A DNA stretch of 64,000 bases from Solea solea (taxonomy: Eukaryota > Chordata > Actinopteri > Pleuronectiformes > Soleidae). A model generated the notes under the pieces. It saw nothing but the letters and a program-made list of their open reading frames with translations, searched no databases and was not told where the DNA came from. This document shows positions 45,836-55,772 of this stretch, one piece after another. The stretch is from positions 6,188,302 to 6,252,301 of the forward strand of contig NC_081138.1 of assembly GCF_958295425.1 (NCBI RefSeq). The letters are read 5' to 3'. Position numbers and translations under genes: made by a program. Each line of letters begins with the position of its first letter. Within the stretch, counting starts at the first letter, position 1.

Positions 45836-45932
45836 CCTGTGGACGCACTGTCCTGCATGTTTTAGATTATTTCCTTGCTCCAACACAGCTGATTCAATTG
45901 AATGAGGCTTTTGCAGAGCTTGAATATACAAA
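45836..45932. mobile_element. Fragment of a hAT-like fish repeat
   Basis: actgtcctgcatgttttaga, ttccttgctccaacacagct, gattcaattgaatgaggctt and ttgcagagcttg match a common repeat (cactgtcctgcatgttttag, ccctgctccaacacacctga, tcagcagagcttg) that I associate with hAT elements having caggggtgggcaa ends. Neither terminus is preserved. Confidence 0.5.
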
Positions 45933-46019
45933 AGCAAAATAGTTCAACACAGGAGGGGAGAGTATAACAAACATTTTAAAAAAAAAGAAAGAAGAAAACA
46001 TCCAAAAATACCTTTTAAA

Positions 46020-46205
46020 TTCGAGTAGCAGGGAAACAGGCGAGAGGAGGACAGAGACTGAATACACCAGGGATGATTGGGCTCAGGTGAATCACATCAG
46101 GGCCGGGCAGACAATCACAGAGAAGGGAAAACAGGACAAACACAGGAAGTAAAACTACACACCAAAACAGGAAACTGACTAAACAAAAGGAAAACCAACT
46201 GCAGA
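46020..46205 (-). mobile_element. LTR-like repeat fragment
   Basis: ggaggacagagactgaatac, tgattgggctcaggtgaatc, cagacaatcacagagaaggg, aaaacaggacaaacacagga and aagtaaaac are the reverse complement of sequence typical of fish gypsy-type LTRs or related repeats (cctgttttgg, gattgtctgccc, ttcacctgag, cagtctctgtcc). Partial copy. Class uncertain. Confidence 0.35.
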
Positions 46206-47150
46206 ACAGCAGTGCTCCACTTTTGTCCTCTCATGAGTCTTACACTTGAACATCTTTTTTTTTCATTCTTGGCCATGTTGGATCACTCAGACCTAAACGT
46301 TTTTGATCTATATCAGATATTTTAAACGCAACTGTAATCTTAAAAGGTCCAAGTTGCTCCAGATGTTAAGGAGCTGGCTTCAATTTTAGCAACAGTTGTT
46401 AGTCTGCTTTTGTGGAGGTAAATAACAAGCCAGTGTGCTGCCTTTGCCAGAAACAGTCCATTCCAAAAATGTGGCACTTTTTGTTTTATAGATGTGCAAG
46501 AGTTAATTTTTACTTAATATACCCTTTGAAGTAGTAGGCCAATTCATATTTACTTAATTACTTTGTGATGTAGTTTAGTTTAGCTTGATATACAGTATAT
46601 ATAATACAATAAGTGCATTTTCTGTGTATACACCAATAAGTGTTGTGATTACTTAACCCTGCTCCAGTGGTCTAATGTGAGCCATTTTTTATTTTTTTTT
46701 AAACTTTCCTAAAGCATAACTATTGTGTTTTTCATCTTGTTGCCTCAAGACGCAAGTGATTTCCTCCACACTAAACATCTGAAGAAAATAAAATAGCTGA
46801 TCACCACTTTCATTGACTTTCTAATGGTTCATTAAACTTAGTTACCCCTTTGGTGTTCCCGGTCAAAAATGACCGCCGTTATGTTTTATCCAACAGATGG
46901 AAAACATTCCCATGTACTCACCCACACATATACAAGCCCCTTAGTTGTAAGTACAGGTTTCTTTTTATGCTTTGTGGCCCCCATCATTGTTCAAGCCAAC
47001 TTCTACACACAACAATTCTGTGGCAGTAGATTTGGGCTTATGTGCTCATTCCCCTGTGAACAACTCCATCGAAATGAAAACATTTATGGGATCTACTTAT
47101 AGCTACATTTAGACTCAGATTTGATTATTTATATTTATTAATTTATTTTT
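46206..47150. other. Unassigned sequence
   Basis: No gene recognised. The phrase ttcccggtcaaaaatgaccg at about 46856-46875 is a short inverted motif known from fish repeats, possibly a piggyBac-like end, but it stands alone. Confidence 0.35.
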
Positions 47151-47151
47151 G

Positions 47152-47235
47152 CGTGGTCTTGGTCTTGTCTTGGCCTCGATGCCCTCCGGTCTTGGTATTT
47201 TCTTGGTCTCGGTTTAGGCGGTCTTGACTACAAGT
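47152..47235. repeat. GGTCTT-rich repeat block
   Basis: Repeated gtcttggtctt/gtcttgg/tctcggt words end in gcggtcttgactacaagtca. The phrase gtcttgactacaagtc recurs at 48098-48113. Similar tggtcttgg-rich blocks are common fish repeats. Confidence 0.5.
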
Positions 47236-47442
47236 CACAAGAAAAGGCATCTGACACAAAAACCAAGCCGAACAGTGCCAAACTGTAGATCAGTTAAATC
47301 TCCAACAATTAACAGGGAATTGTCTAAAATCTCTAAAATCACTGACTGTGTCAGAGGGAGTCTGTGCTCCGGGCACCACAGTTTCATGTAGTGGAGATGC
47401 AACCTAAACCGTGCCATGTCGTGCCAGGACCACAGTGGAAAA
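47236..47442 (-). mobile_element. MITE family B, copy 3 (partial)
   Basis: On the minus strand it begins ttttccactgtgg and contains attgttggagatttaactga, tctacagtttggcactgttc and ggcttggtttttgtgtcaga, as in copies 1 and 2. About 15-20 bp after ttggagat is deleted and the other end is missing. Confidence 0.7.
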
Positions 47443-47695
47443 GGGCATCAAGATGTCAGAATCTTCAAAGCACTTCTAAGTCCTTATTCTTATTAATATT
47501 TCAGGGAAGTGGATATCATACAGTGTAATCTGGCTACTATAATGGGACATGATGCAATTTCAAGTTTATAATTGTTTATTATTTGATGTTCCAATTTCAT
47601 CCACAAATGAAGTATGATTTAAATCAGTTCCCATTCTTTAGACCAGGGCTTTTTGCGAAAAGCAACAGTTGCGGTGGACGTTATGAGCTCATATC
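47443..47695. other. Unassigned short interval
   Basis: No feature recognised between the MITE and the L2 tail. Confidence 0.35.
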
Positions 47696-47699
47696 ATCA

Positions 47700-47918
47700 A
47701 TATGCCGTATTAATTCCTTTTTTTTTAATATGTACTCTATTGCCTCGTGTGAGCTTTTCTGTCTATTACTTCTTCTGTCTTTTATCCATTATTCTGTACA
47801 GCACTTTGGTCCATTACATTACATTACATTACATGTCATTTAGCAGACGCTTTGGTCCACTGTGGTCCACTGTGTTTGTTTTAAAGTGCTTTACAAATAA
47901 AGTTGGATTGGATTGGAT
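47700..47918 (+). mobile_element. L2-clade LINE 3' tail, interrupted
   Basis: tattctgtacagcactttgg (47789-47809) and, after an insert, tgttttaaagtgctttacaa with ataaagttggattggattgga form the classic L2 tail with its terminal ttgga repeats. The tail is split by the 36-bp insertion at 47814-47849. Confidence 0.8.
47814..47849 (-). mobile_element. 36-bp 5'-truncated retroinsert with 10-bp target duplication
   Basis: The insert contains (ttaca)-type units followed by catgtcatttagcagacg. Its reverse complement is the end of a frequent fish retroposon, gcgtctgctaaatgacatg plus a tgtaa-repeat tail. It is flanked by exact copies of ctttggtcca (47804-47813 and 47850-47859), which merge into one in an uninterrupted L2 tail. 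It is a minimal target-primed insertion. Confidence 0.8.
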
Positions 47919-50070
47919 CCTTTCAAAATATAAGTGGTTTTAATATGCAACAATAAAAAAACAAAACATATTTATGATGCAAAATGAATCTATTCATTTA
48001 AAAATAAAAACATATATAAATGACTCGTTATAACTTAACTTAACTCCTCTAATAGTGCAGTAACAGCCTTTATAGTTAATCTCACCCAGTCTGTGGGCAG
48101 TCTTGACTACAAGTCTAATATGCCCTGCGTGAGTGCAGTGGTCTAGACCTAAATCTCACCCACAAATTGACTACCTTTTTGAACCACTTAAAATGCATAT
48201 AGTGGACTCACAATAATGAAACAAAGTGAACCATCAGAAACTATAAAAAATTAAAGGGATGTGGCTGGTAGCCTAAAGCTTTCTTTCTTCCTTGCAGTTA
48301 CACACAACAACCACTAGATCCTACATTGCATGCATTTGTAGTTCAAATAAATAAACAAGTAATGTAGTGATTTATCATTTCCATGTTAATAAAAAAGAGC
48401 AGTTTGACCCAGGACACTGAAATAAGGCATGGTTCAAGGGAGATAAACCAGTTATGAATTAAAATGAATGAATATTTGTTGCTCTGTTAACATCAATCCT
48501 TTCCAAGCATTTTAATAACAACTGCCATTAAAAAAAAAATGAAAACATATTAAGAGAGTTTGTAGATTTATAATGATTTGTTCAAGGACAACCTGTGACC
48601 TGTTACTTACAAGACACTCTCCGAAATTATACTGGTATGTGAGCAGAATTCATCAACAAGACCAGGAATGCTATTAGCCAGCAGGGGTGTGCACTTTAAA
48701 GAGAAAACACAATGCTATATTTCCACTGTGTTGTCTTGTTTTTTCAAGAAAGCAAACAAAAAAAAACTTCATTCTCTCTTTAAATAGCATCACGGTCAAC
48801 AAATGAACCCTAAAGATCAAATATATTGCAACTGCCAAAGAAGATAGCCTATTTACTTAAACCGTGTTATCATAATGGCCAATAGCTTAACTAGAGGAGA
48901 TTAGTCGGAGACAGATATTTCAAGGAAACTGTGCACTCTCTGATATAAGCAAAGAAAGAAGCTGTCTGAGCAACGCAATACAAGTATTACTCAGACCAGC
49001 ATTTACCAAAGTGTTTCGACCTCAGCAGAACAGCATCACTGGTTGTTGTCTGCGTTCCTTTTTTTTATTTTCCAGAGAGATTATTTGCACTCACTTTGAG
49101 ACCCAAACAAATGCTGAAATGCTCCGAGAGAGTGTGCCACTAAGAGGGTAAATAAATAAATGGCGGAAAATCTTGACAGGTTATTACACCATGTGGGTTA
49201 AGAAGGAGAAAGTTTCCAGTAATCCATTATTTACAGTTTGTTTTGGACTTCAAATTAACTGCCTTGAAAAGAAAGTCATTGCTTTTGAGATTAAAAGACT
49301 ACACACGGAAAGCAGGGCATTTTTAAACCAAAGCAAACTTAAGAATACATCATGAATTTTACATGCAGTCATTTTGGTTTTCCAGCAGTGCTGCTTTGTT
49401 AAGCAGCTTCCCTCCCGCTCTGTGAAGTGCATTTCTAAAGAATGTTGCATGCGGAGCACAATGTCACGCTGTTGTTGGAAATATCACAAAGGCACGAGAG
49501 GAAATGAGTAAATACGAAGGAATAAAATGAGCAGGGAGAAGTGGTCAACCGTGTGTGGAGTGAGAACGGTACAAACGGAGAGAGATACTCCCACTGCCTC
49601 AATGACAAATGACTCGCAGATCTAATGCGAGAAGGAGAGCAGTGCCGAGAACTTCAGCAATCCATTCACCGAAATCTTCCATCATGTTTGTGTAGAGAAC
49701 TGTGAGTGCTTGACAAAGCACAAAGTAATATTTGTCTGCAGAGTTGAAATCACTGAAAAATGCTTGAATGCTGATGTGGTTATTTTCATCACTGTGAAAA
49801 CCCATGAATTATGAATAAAAAGTGATGAAACCCAAAGTAACTGTCTGCTCCCCGGAGTCTAACTCCTTAAAAAGACAAATAATTTAAACAGAATACGGGG
49901 ATGGGTGACCAAGTGTGTCTACTGTGGCACATGTTCACACCTGTCCTGGTCACAACCGGAGAACAAATACAGACAATCTTATATCTGGATTTTTATCCTC
50001 AAAGAACCAAGTAACAAGAGCTTTCTTATAACTTCAATTTCAAGTGGGGTTTTTTCAGGATAAGTTGGTG
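47919..50070. other. Unassigned sequence, 2.2 kb
   Basis: A/T-rich with no recognised gene. A second copy of gtcttgactacaagtc lies at 48098-48113. The remainder shows no named element. Confidence 0.4.
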
Positions 50071-50071
50071 T

Positions 50072-50600
50072 AGTGGTAAGCACTGGTGCCTCTGAGCAGG
50101 AAGAATCTCATTCCGAATCCTATGGCTTGTTTTCACCGTGTGGAACGGTTCGGCACAGTAGGTACTTTTTTGCGTTTCCATTAGGAACAGAACCAAAATG
50201 ATTGGCCCCAACCTTTAACATTTTCGGTATCCTTCCCTTCGGGTACCAGAGTATTGCTAAGGCATGCTATTCTATTCTATTCTCATACAAAGAAAGCAGA
50301 AGAAATAAAGGAGCTGCTGGATGGCCTCCATTGTTGTCCATTGAGTTGCGTTCAATGTCTTTGTTCGTTGTCGGCACACGGTTAAAACGTCACGCAACAT
50401 ATCTCGCTGACGCAGCCATCGGGCCCAGACCCAACCAACCAAGTACAGGTACTCTTCTCAGTCGAAATGCAACCCTGACCCAGGGTTTTACCGTTCCAAA
50501 CCGCACCAATACTAAACCAAATGATGGACACGCACCTCTAGTTTGAATCCTAGTGTGTGGAGTTTGCATGCTCTCTGCATTTGAATGAAGGGTTTGGGAA
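50072..50600 (+). mobile_element. tRNA-derived SINE split by a MITE-like insertion
   Basis: Before the insert: gttggtgtagtggtaagcac, tggtgcctctgagcaggaag and attccgaatccta. After it: gtttgaatcctagtgtgtgg, agtttgcatgctctctgcat. Both sides are parts of the SINE head and middle, joined across its B box. The word gaatccta occurs at 50115-50122 and again at 50545-50552 as an apparent target duplication. Confidence 0.6.
50123..50544. mobile_element. MITE-like block inside the SINE
   Basis: Starts near ttttcaccgtgtggaacggt with tcggcac and ends near gtaccg-like words: ttttaccgttccaaaccgca, ccaatactaaaccaaatgat, ggacacgc. Both ends carry ggaacggt/accgttcc words in inverted orientation. It resembles fish elements that begin ttttccatc...ggttcggcac and end ...ccgaatgatggaaacgc. 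True termini may lie a few bases inside the direct repeats. Confidence 0.5.
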
Positions 50601-51505
50601 GATCTCATCTGGTGAGACACAGCTGGACCACGTTTTCATGCCAGGTGTGAACAGTTTCAGGACTTGTTTAGACTGCAGCCCGAATCAACCCAGAATGATG
50701 CCTGACTTGTAACCAAATAAACAATGGTCGAACAAATCCCTTTGTTCGGTATGAGTGCCGTGTCAGAGGGGTTTCTTCCTGCACCATCAACTCATCAACT
50801 ATCATTCGTAAGAAGAAGGAAGCCTGACTAAAAACGACAACCAGAATGTGTCTAGCTTTTTTTGGAAGCATGGACAGCTTAAATTTTACAAAGCTGATTG
50901 AGACTCTGATTGGATTAGAAATGGATCTCTGGTAGCTCACATCAAATTGTTTTCGAGTGTCTTCTGTGTCACTCGAACAACTCAAACGGCAACGATGTAG
51001 TGGCACATTGCATCATCAAACGTCCCCACCATGCAACTCCGCCAGGTTTGCAGGCTCTGCTGGTCTGCCTGCAACACATGCCCCGCTCCACAGACCCACA
51101 AAAGGCGGCACATCTCAGCAGCAGCCTCCTCTGTTTCTGTTGCTTCCTTGCAATCAGAATAAAGTTTGTGCCACAGCTCCACATAACCATTTGGGACAAA
51201 AACAGGCTCAGATTTCTGTTGTTTATTTTGACTATTTAGCCTGTAACTATAGAAATGAACGTGGAAGTTTAGACAATGTCAATATGGACACACGCACATT
51301 GGATCTGATTACTTGCAATATACTTTATAATGCAAACAGTTTTAGAATGATCAGATTATGATATTAGGCCTTACTCGATGCTATCAACATGCAATTGGAT
51401 CACTGAGGTTAGATGTTAATACCACGTCCAGATTGTTTAATAAAATGGTTAATAAAGTAATTTTAATCAAATGAATGTATATATTTTTGTAAATGTGAAC
51501 TTAGT
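50601..51505. other. Unassigned, moderately G+C-rich sequence
   Basis: Several overlapping frames (66-134 codons) occur at 50668-51361 on both strands but none has a domain that I recognise. The composition is consistent with a decayed DNA element or unique sequence. I do not call a gene. Confidence 0.35.
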
Positions 51506-52139
51506 TTAAACCCGTCTTTTGAGGCTAACTCCGCCTGATGCCTGATTTTGAAAAATGAAAAGTACGCTGTGAGCCGAGTGAGGGAGAGGAGAAGGGAGGG
51601 AGAGTAGGGAGCAGTTCAGGGGCAGCTAAGGGAGGTGCTCATTATGACAAGCCTCTCAATCGCTAACAGCAGTGGAAAGAGAGAGATGACAAAGCAACAG
51701 CTCCCGCATTTATAAAAGGGGAGGGGTCTGGGACAACAAGCCTTGCACTGGTTGAACAAGATTTAATTTCGATACTTTACTCTAAACCACTCATGGGCAA
51801 CATTAGGCCCTGGGGCCAGATGTGGCCCACAAACAAGTTTGATCCGCCCTGAAACATCCTCACAGGTTACCTCAAACTAACTCATGCTTGTGTGTACATA
51901 TGAAGAGACAAAACTCAGGATTTGTGCGGCGCTGTGCAAAGTTACCGCAAGACCAGACATCAATTTTGCACCTTCACATATACAGTATATAGTATTAAAT
52001 GAGTAAAACACACAAGGACTTTTATTTTGAAATAGTCACAGGAAAGATTAGATGCCATAGTTTGTATGTATTTAAACAGCATTTTTACTTTTAATGTGTA
52101 AATGTTGCAGGTTGCAGGATCCAGATGCAGTTTTCGAGG

Positions 52140-52429
52140 CTATTATTTTCTTCTGTCTCTACCTCATCTCCCTCTTGTCCTTTCTCTCCCCCCATATGTC
52201 CCCCATTTTTCCTTTCAACCTCAACCGGTTGAGGAAGATGGCTGCTTATAAATGATTATAACAATAATAATAATAACAATAATAACAATAGTAATAATAA
52301 TAATAATAAGTCATTTTTATATTGTATTTGTTATCTCTTTTATTTATTTATCTCTGATCTACAGCACTTTGTTTCAGCTGTTGTTTTTTTTAAAGTTCTT
52401 TATAATTAAAGATGGATTGGATTGGATTA
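52140..52429 (+). mobile_element. L2-clade LINE 3' end inside the hAT element
   Basis: Pyrimidine-rich UTR (tctccctcttgtcctttctc), tttcaacctcaaccggttga with ggaagatggctgct, an AAT-rich microsatellite (52262-52308), ctacagcactttgtttcagc and gttctttataattaaagatg with ggattggattgg form the L2 3' end and its ttgga tail. Lying wholly within 51788-52530, it either hopped into the hAT element or was carried by it. Confidence 0.75.
52262..52308 (+). repeat. (AAT)n/(AAC) microsatellite
   Basis: Imperfect aataat/aacaat triplet tract within the L2 3' UTR. The overlapping 94-codon frame is Ile-rich and an artefact. Confidence 0.9.
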
Positions 52430-52594
52430 ATCATTACTATATTTTTAAAAACTTAAATACGAGTCATGGCCCTGCACTGGCGTCATTTATGTCGGTGTGG
52501 CCCTCTGGAAAAATGTTTTGCCTATTACTGCTCTAAACTGTGAATATTTGCACCTGAGTCAGCAAATAACAGTACTAGATACCCAAGGACCCTG

Positions 52595-53010
52595 GTCAAT
52601 CAAGGTATTGACGATACCAATAATATCATGATTTCTCTGTTAATTCACAACATAGAGAAGAAAGCGCATAGAGTCTATACATTGAACGTAGATGGGGCAT
52701 CTCTTAACATAGCTTTTGCCATTATCCCGCTGCAACTTCCCTCTTCTTGGGTCAGGTAACTTTTGCCCATGGTTCCCTCATTCATTTGAGCAGCGCCGCC
52801 GTGTGGACACATCAAGTAGCATCATCCGATAAGTGAAACTAGGGACTGTTTACTTTAGAGCACATTTTCCCTGCCGTATCAATTATCATATTGCACCAGG
52901 AAGGGCGGCGATATAGCACCAAATCGACATTTTGACCCACCCCTATAAGCTACACTTCTGAACTGAACTTTGAACTAGTATAAGTATAAACAGGGACAAC
53001 ACTGATGAAA
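52595..53010. other. Unassigned sequence
   Basis: No gene or named element recognised. Confidence 0.35.
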
Positions 53011-53011
53011 T

Positions 53012-53080
53012 GATGATGTCAGTTGGGTTCCACCTCCCCTGGGACCCCTAGATACATGAGTATGGATGGATGGATGTGAG
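53012..53080 (+). mobile_element. SINE 3' tail with (GGAT)n
   Basis: gatgtcagttgggttccacc, tcccctgggaccc and tatggatggatggatg correspond to the SINE tail phrases gtcagctgggataggctcca, ccgcgaccc and atggatggatgg. Only the last about 65 bp remain, a strongly 5'-truncated copy. Confidence 0.6.
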
Positions 53081-55755
53081 ATTGTACTATGAGACAGGAG
53101 ACAGTGGTGTATTTCCTTTTTGAAAATGAAGGTCAATGTTGTTTCTTTGAACCCTGATGACCTCAACCACTATGGGGATCAATTTTAATCCAAAAACACA
53201 TTTTCCATCTACACTTGCAAGCAGGCGTAATGTTACATCTGCCTCATTCAGATTCAAGAGTCTCCTGTTATTATTATTTTTGCTGCAATGATATTGTATG
53301 TGCATGTGGGTTATTTGTAAAACCCACGTCACACACGTAGAACACTCTTGTGGCCAATTATTTTGAATAATATAGTTTTAGATGCAGGGCTGTGTGCAGC
53401 TGCCGGACAGTTGTTGTTTTTTTTTCCTCTCTCAAACTTGTATTCATGTCCATTCTTCTCAGAGAAAATAATTTATTAGAGCACATCTGCCTGCTGGCTG
53501 TAATGCGTTTTATGGCGTTTTGTTCTTGACAAGGTGCATTGTAACAGACGAGCATGTGGGCTTTTAGCAGAATAGGCAAATGATCACATTTCTCGGGAAA
53601 AACAAACAAAATAACACTTTTTTTTATTTCCGAATGCCTTGAGTTGTGGCCTTAAAATGCTATTTAAAACACAAACAAGCGCGAGTTCCTCCTGAGCAAA
53701 ATGTCAGCAGCCATGACCCACAGTTATTGCAGCAATGCAAACCCACACTCACCGCACTGCACCACTGAAGCACATCTACTTTACATTTAATCAATTGTGA
53801 CATAAGGTAGTGTAAAAATAATTGGTTATTTGACTTTCTTTGGGATTATTTTCTTTCCGTTCTCCTCGTTCGTAACACAATTTTAAATGCCTGCCTGACA
53901 ATTAGTCACATCCCAGGAAACATAAACAGAATATTTTGATTTTTTAAACCTGTAATCATGTGTCCTACCTATACATGTTCCCATCAAACCCCTTAAAATG
54001 TCTATTCAAAAGTGTCATGTTACCAGTACAATGTCATCAAAGAAAATGTAATTAATACCAGAAATGAGTCACAGTTTTGTCCAAGTGAACACAAAAGCGT
54101 CATCTTGTGCTATGATATATAATTGAACGCTTCTTCAGTGGAGAATTTATGCAAGCTGTTGATCATTACTTTATAACAACACCTACAATAATACACAAAA
54201 ACCACAGCCAGATTCTGTGGTCGCTATGGAAACTGATTAATGATACTTTAGAAGATGCAGATAGCTGAAGGGGAACACACAGATGAATGGTTGCGGACTG
54301 CATCAGTTATGAAGGAAAACAATGTGCGTATCACACCATTCTGCTTTGTTCAGCGCACAATCACTGACAATGAATGACCCTAAAAATCCCACTCTGATTT
54401 AGATAGCAATCACAGCCTTGTTCTGATTGAGCTGGCTTGCTGGTTTCTTGATGTTGTTTTCAATTCCAATTTCAACACTATGCAAATTCCCCCCCACACT
54501 TTTTTTTTTTTTTTGGAAAGTGTAATGAGGAAAATAAGAAAGCTCCGAACCCAGATGAAAAGGATGTGGCTTTCGAAATGTCACACATATACTATTTCAC
54601 TGCAGCGCACACACACACACAAAGATACAAGCACTGCCATAAAATATTCTTTCATGATCTCTCTGTCTGTCTGTCTGTGAGTGGGTGTTTGACTTTCCAA
54701 AATAGGTCATTAGTGAGAAATTTGCTTTCTTAGATCGAGCTTGTGGAGCCCAGACTGCATTAATAGCAGAGCTGCCAACATCTCTTGACACTAGTATTCA
54801 AAAATGTGTATTTTTTTTAAATATTAACAAATATTCATTGCATTCAGACCTTTGTCAAACAAGTTCAGCTCCACATGACTCTATTTCTGTTTCTCAGAAT
54901 TGCATTTTCCGTCAAAACTGAGCAGACGAGAGAAGGAGAAGTAACAAAATAAATTTTGGATTCATAGAGGAGTACTATGGTTTAAAACACCAAGAGGTGA
55001 CCATGAACATGTTCAAAAGTCTACCAGCTTGAGCTCAGATCTGTGGAGTGAATTCTCCTGGAGAACATTTTGAAGGACAGGGTTAGTGTTGGTGAAGATG
55101 TGATGTGACGTGATGTCAACATGTCCCTTCCACATTTTCCCATTATCTCTTCACAAAAGTGAGAAGGCAATAACCAGGAAATGGTTGAGTTAACAGTCAC
55201 CAACAATCTCTGAATAGGTTCGACACAGTTCAGGAAATTGAAGTTTGAAGTTTGAGAAATGCTGGAAAAACGAGAAATATTTGAACTGGAAGTGATCTGT
55301 TTGCGATGCATATGAGCATTTCTGTACAGATATGAATGAATACATACATGTCATCTGTGTATATGTATATAAATGTGCATATATATCCACAGGGGGCAAT
55401 AGAGAGACTGGAACAATGGTGCAAATCACTTCAGCAAAATTTGCAACTCATCCGACTTAGTTAGCAATAACAACAGCAATAAAATAGTTTAGCTTTACAG
55501 CGGATGACAATGGTTTACATCTACAAATGACATCAATAAGAATACAATTTACTTTGGTACAAGGAGCAAAAAGACAAAAACCTCTAAATTAGGCCTATAG
55601 AGCTTAGATGAACCACCATCATGGCAGCCTAAGATGCAGCAGAGATGGGACTGGTGCTGAATTCAACCTGTCAGAGTTCACTATTCACTTTAAATCATCC
55701 GAGAATGACCGGTATGTCCCAGAACTCGAGAGACTGAATATATCTGATGAGTGCA
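53081..55755. other. Unassigned sequence, 2.7 kb
   Basis: Contains T-runs (53409-53418, 54501-54514), a short (CA)n at 54606-54619 and (CTGT)4 at about 54663-54678. No gene or named element recognised. Short frames are without domains. Confidence 0.4.
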
Positions 55756-55758
55756 TGC

Positions 55759-55772
55759 TTTTTTTTTTTTAG
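55759..55772 (+). promoter_or_regulatory. Splice-acceptor-like site
   Basis: Twelve T residues followed by AG immediately precede the open frame at 55773. The last in-frame stop, TAG, is formed by this AG itself (55770-55772), so the frame opens exactly at the putative junction. A poly-T run by chance could do the same. Confidence 0.4.

Larger units (their letters stand above)
51788..52530. mobile_element. 743-bp non-autonomous hAT element with 8-bp target duplication
   Basis: The left end reads CACTCATGGGCAA and the right end, reverse-complemented, reads CAGTAATAGGCAA (10 of 13 identical). This is the hAT-type CAGnnnTGGGCAA terminus. Subterminal gatgtggccc and gtgtggccct are further hAT-repeat hallmarks. 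Exact 8-bp duplications CTCTAAAC lie at 51780-51787 and 52531-52538. Copy 1 of family A has the related unoccupied site tactaaactg at 6057. There is no transposase, and an L2 fragment occupies part of the interior. Confidence 0.85.
51508..52590 (+). repeat. Family A interspersed repeat, copy 4, split by a hAT element
   Basis: 51508-51787 carries gtcttttgaggctaactccg, cctgatgcctgattttgaaa, agggagggagagtagggagc, gacaagcctctcaatcgcta, ggaaagagagagatgacaaa, ggggaggggtctggg and ccttgcactggttgaacaag. 52531-52590 resumes with ctctaaactgtgaatatttg, cacctgagtcagcaaata and cagtactagata, matching copy 1 at 6057-6105. The 743 bp between is an inserted hAT element. Confidence 0.75.

Noticed and set aside
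46856..46875. Short inverted motif ggtcaaaaatgacc as a piggyBac end
   Set aside because: It stands alone without a second terminus, a TTAA target or coding remnant.
50668..51361. Overlapping frames of 66-134 codons on both strands
   Set aside because: Openness on both strands comes from higher G+C and few stop words. None has a recognisable motif. A decayed transposon is possible but not supported.
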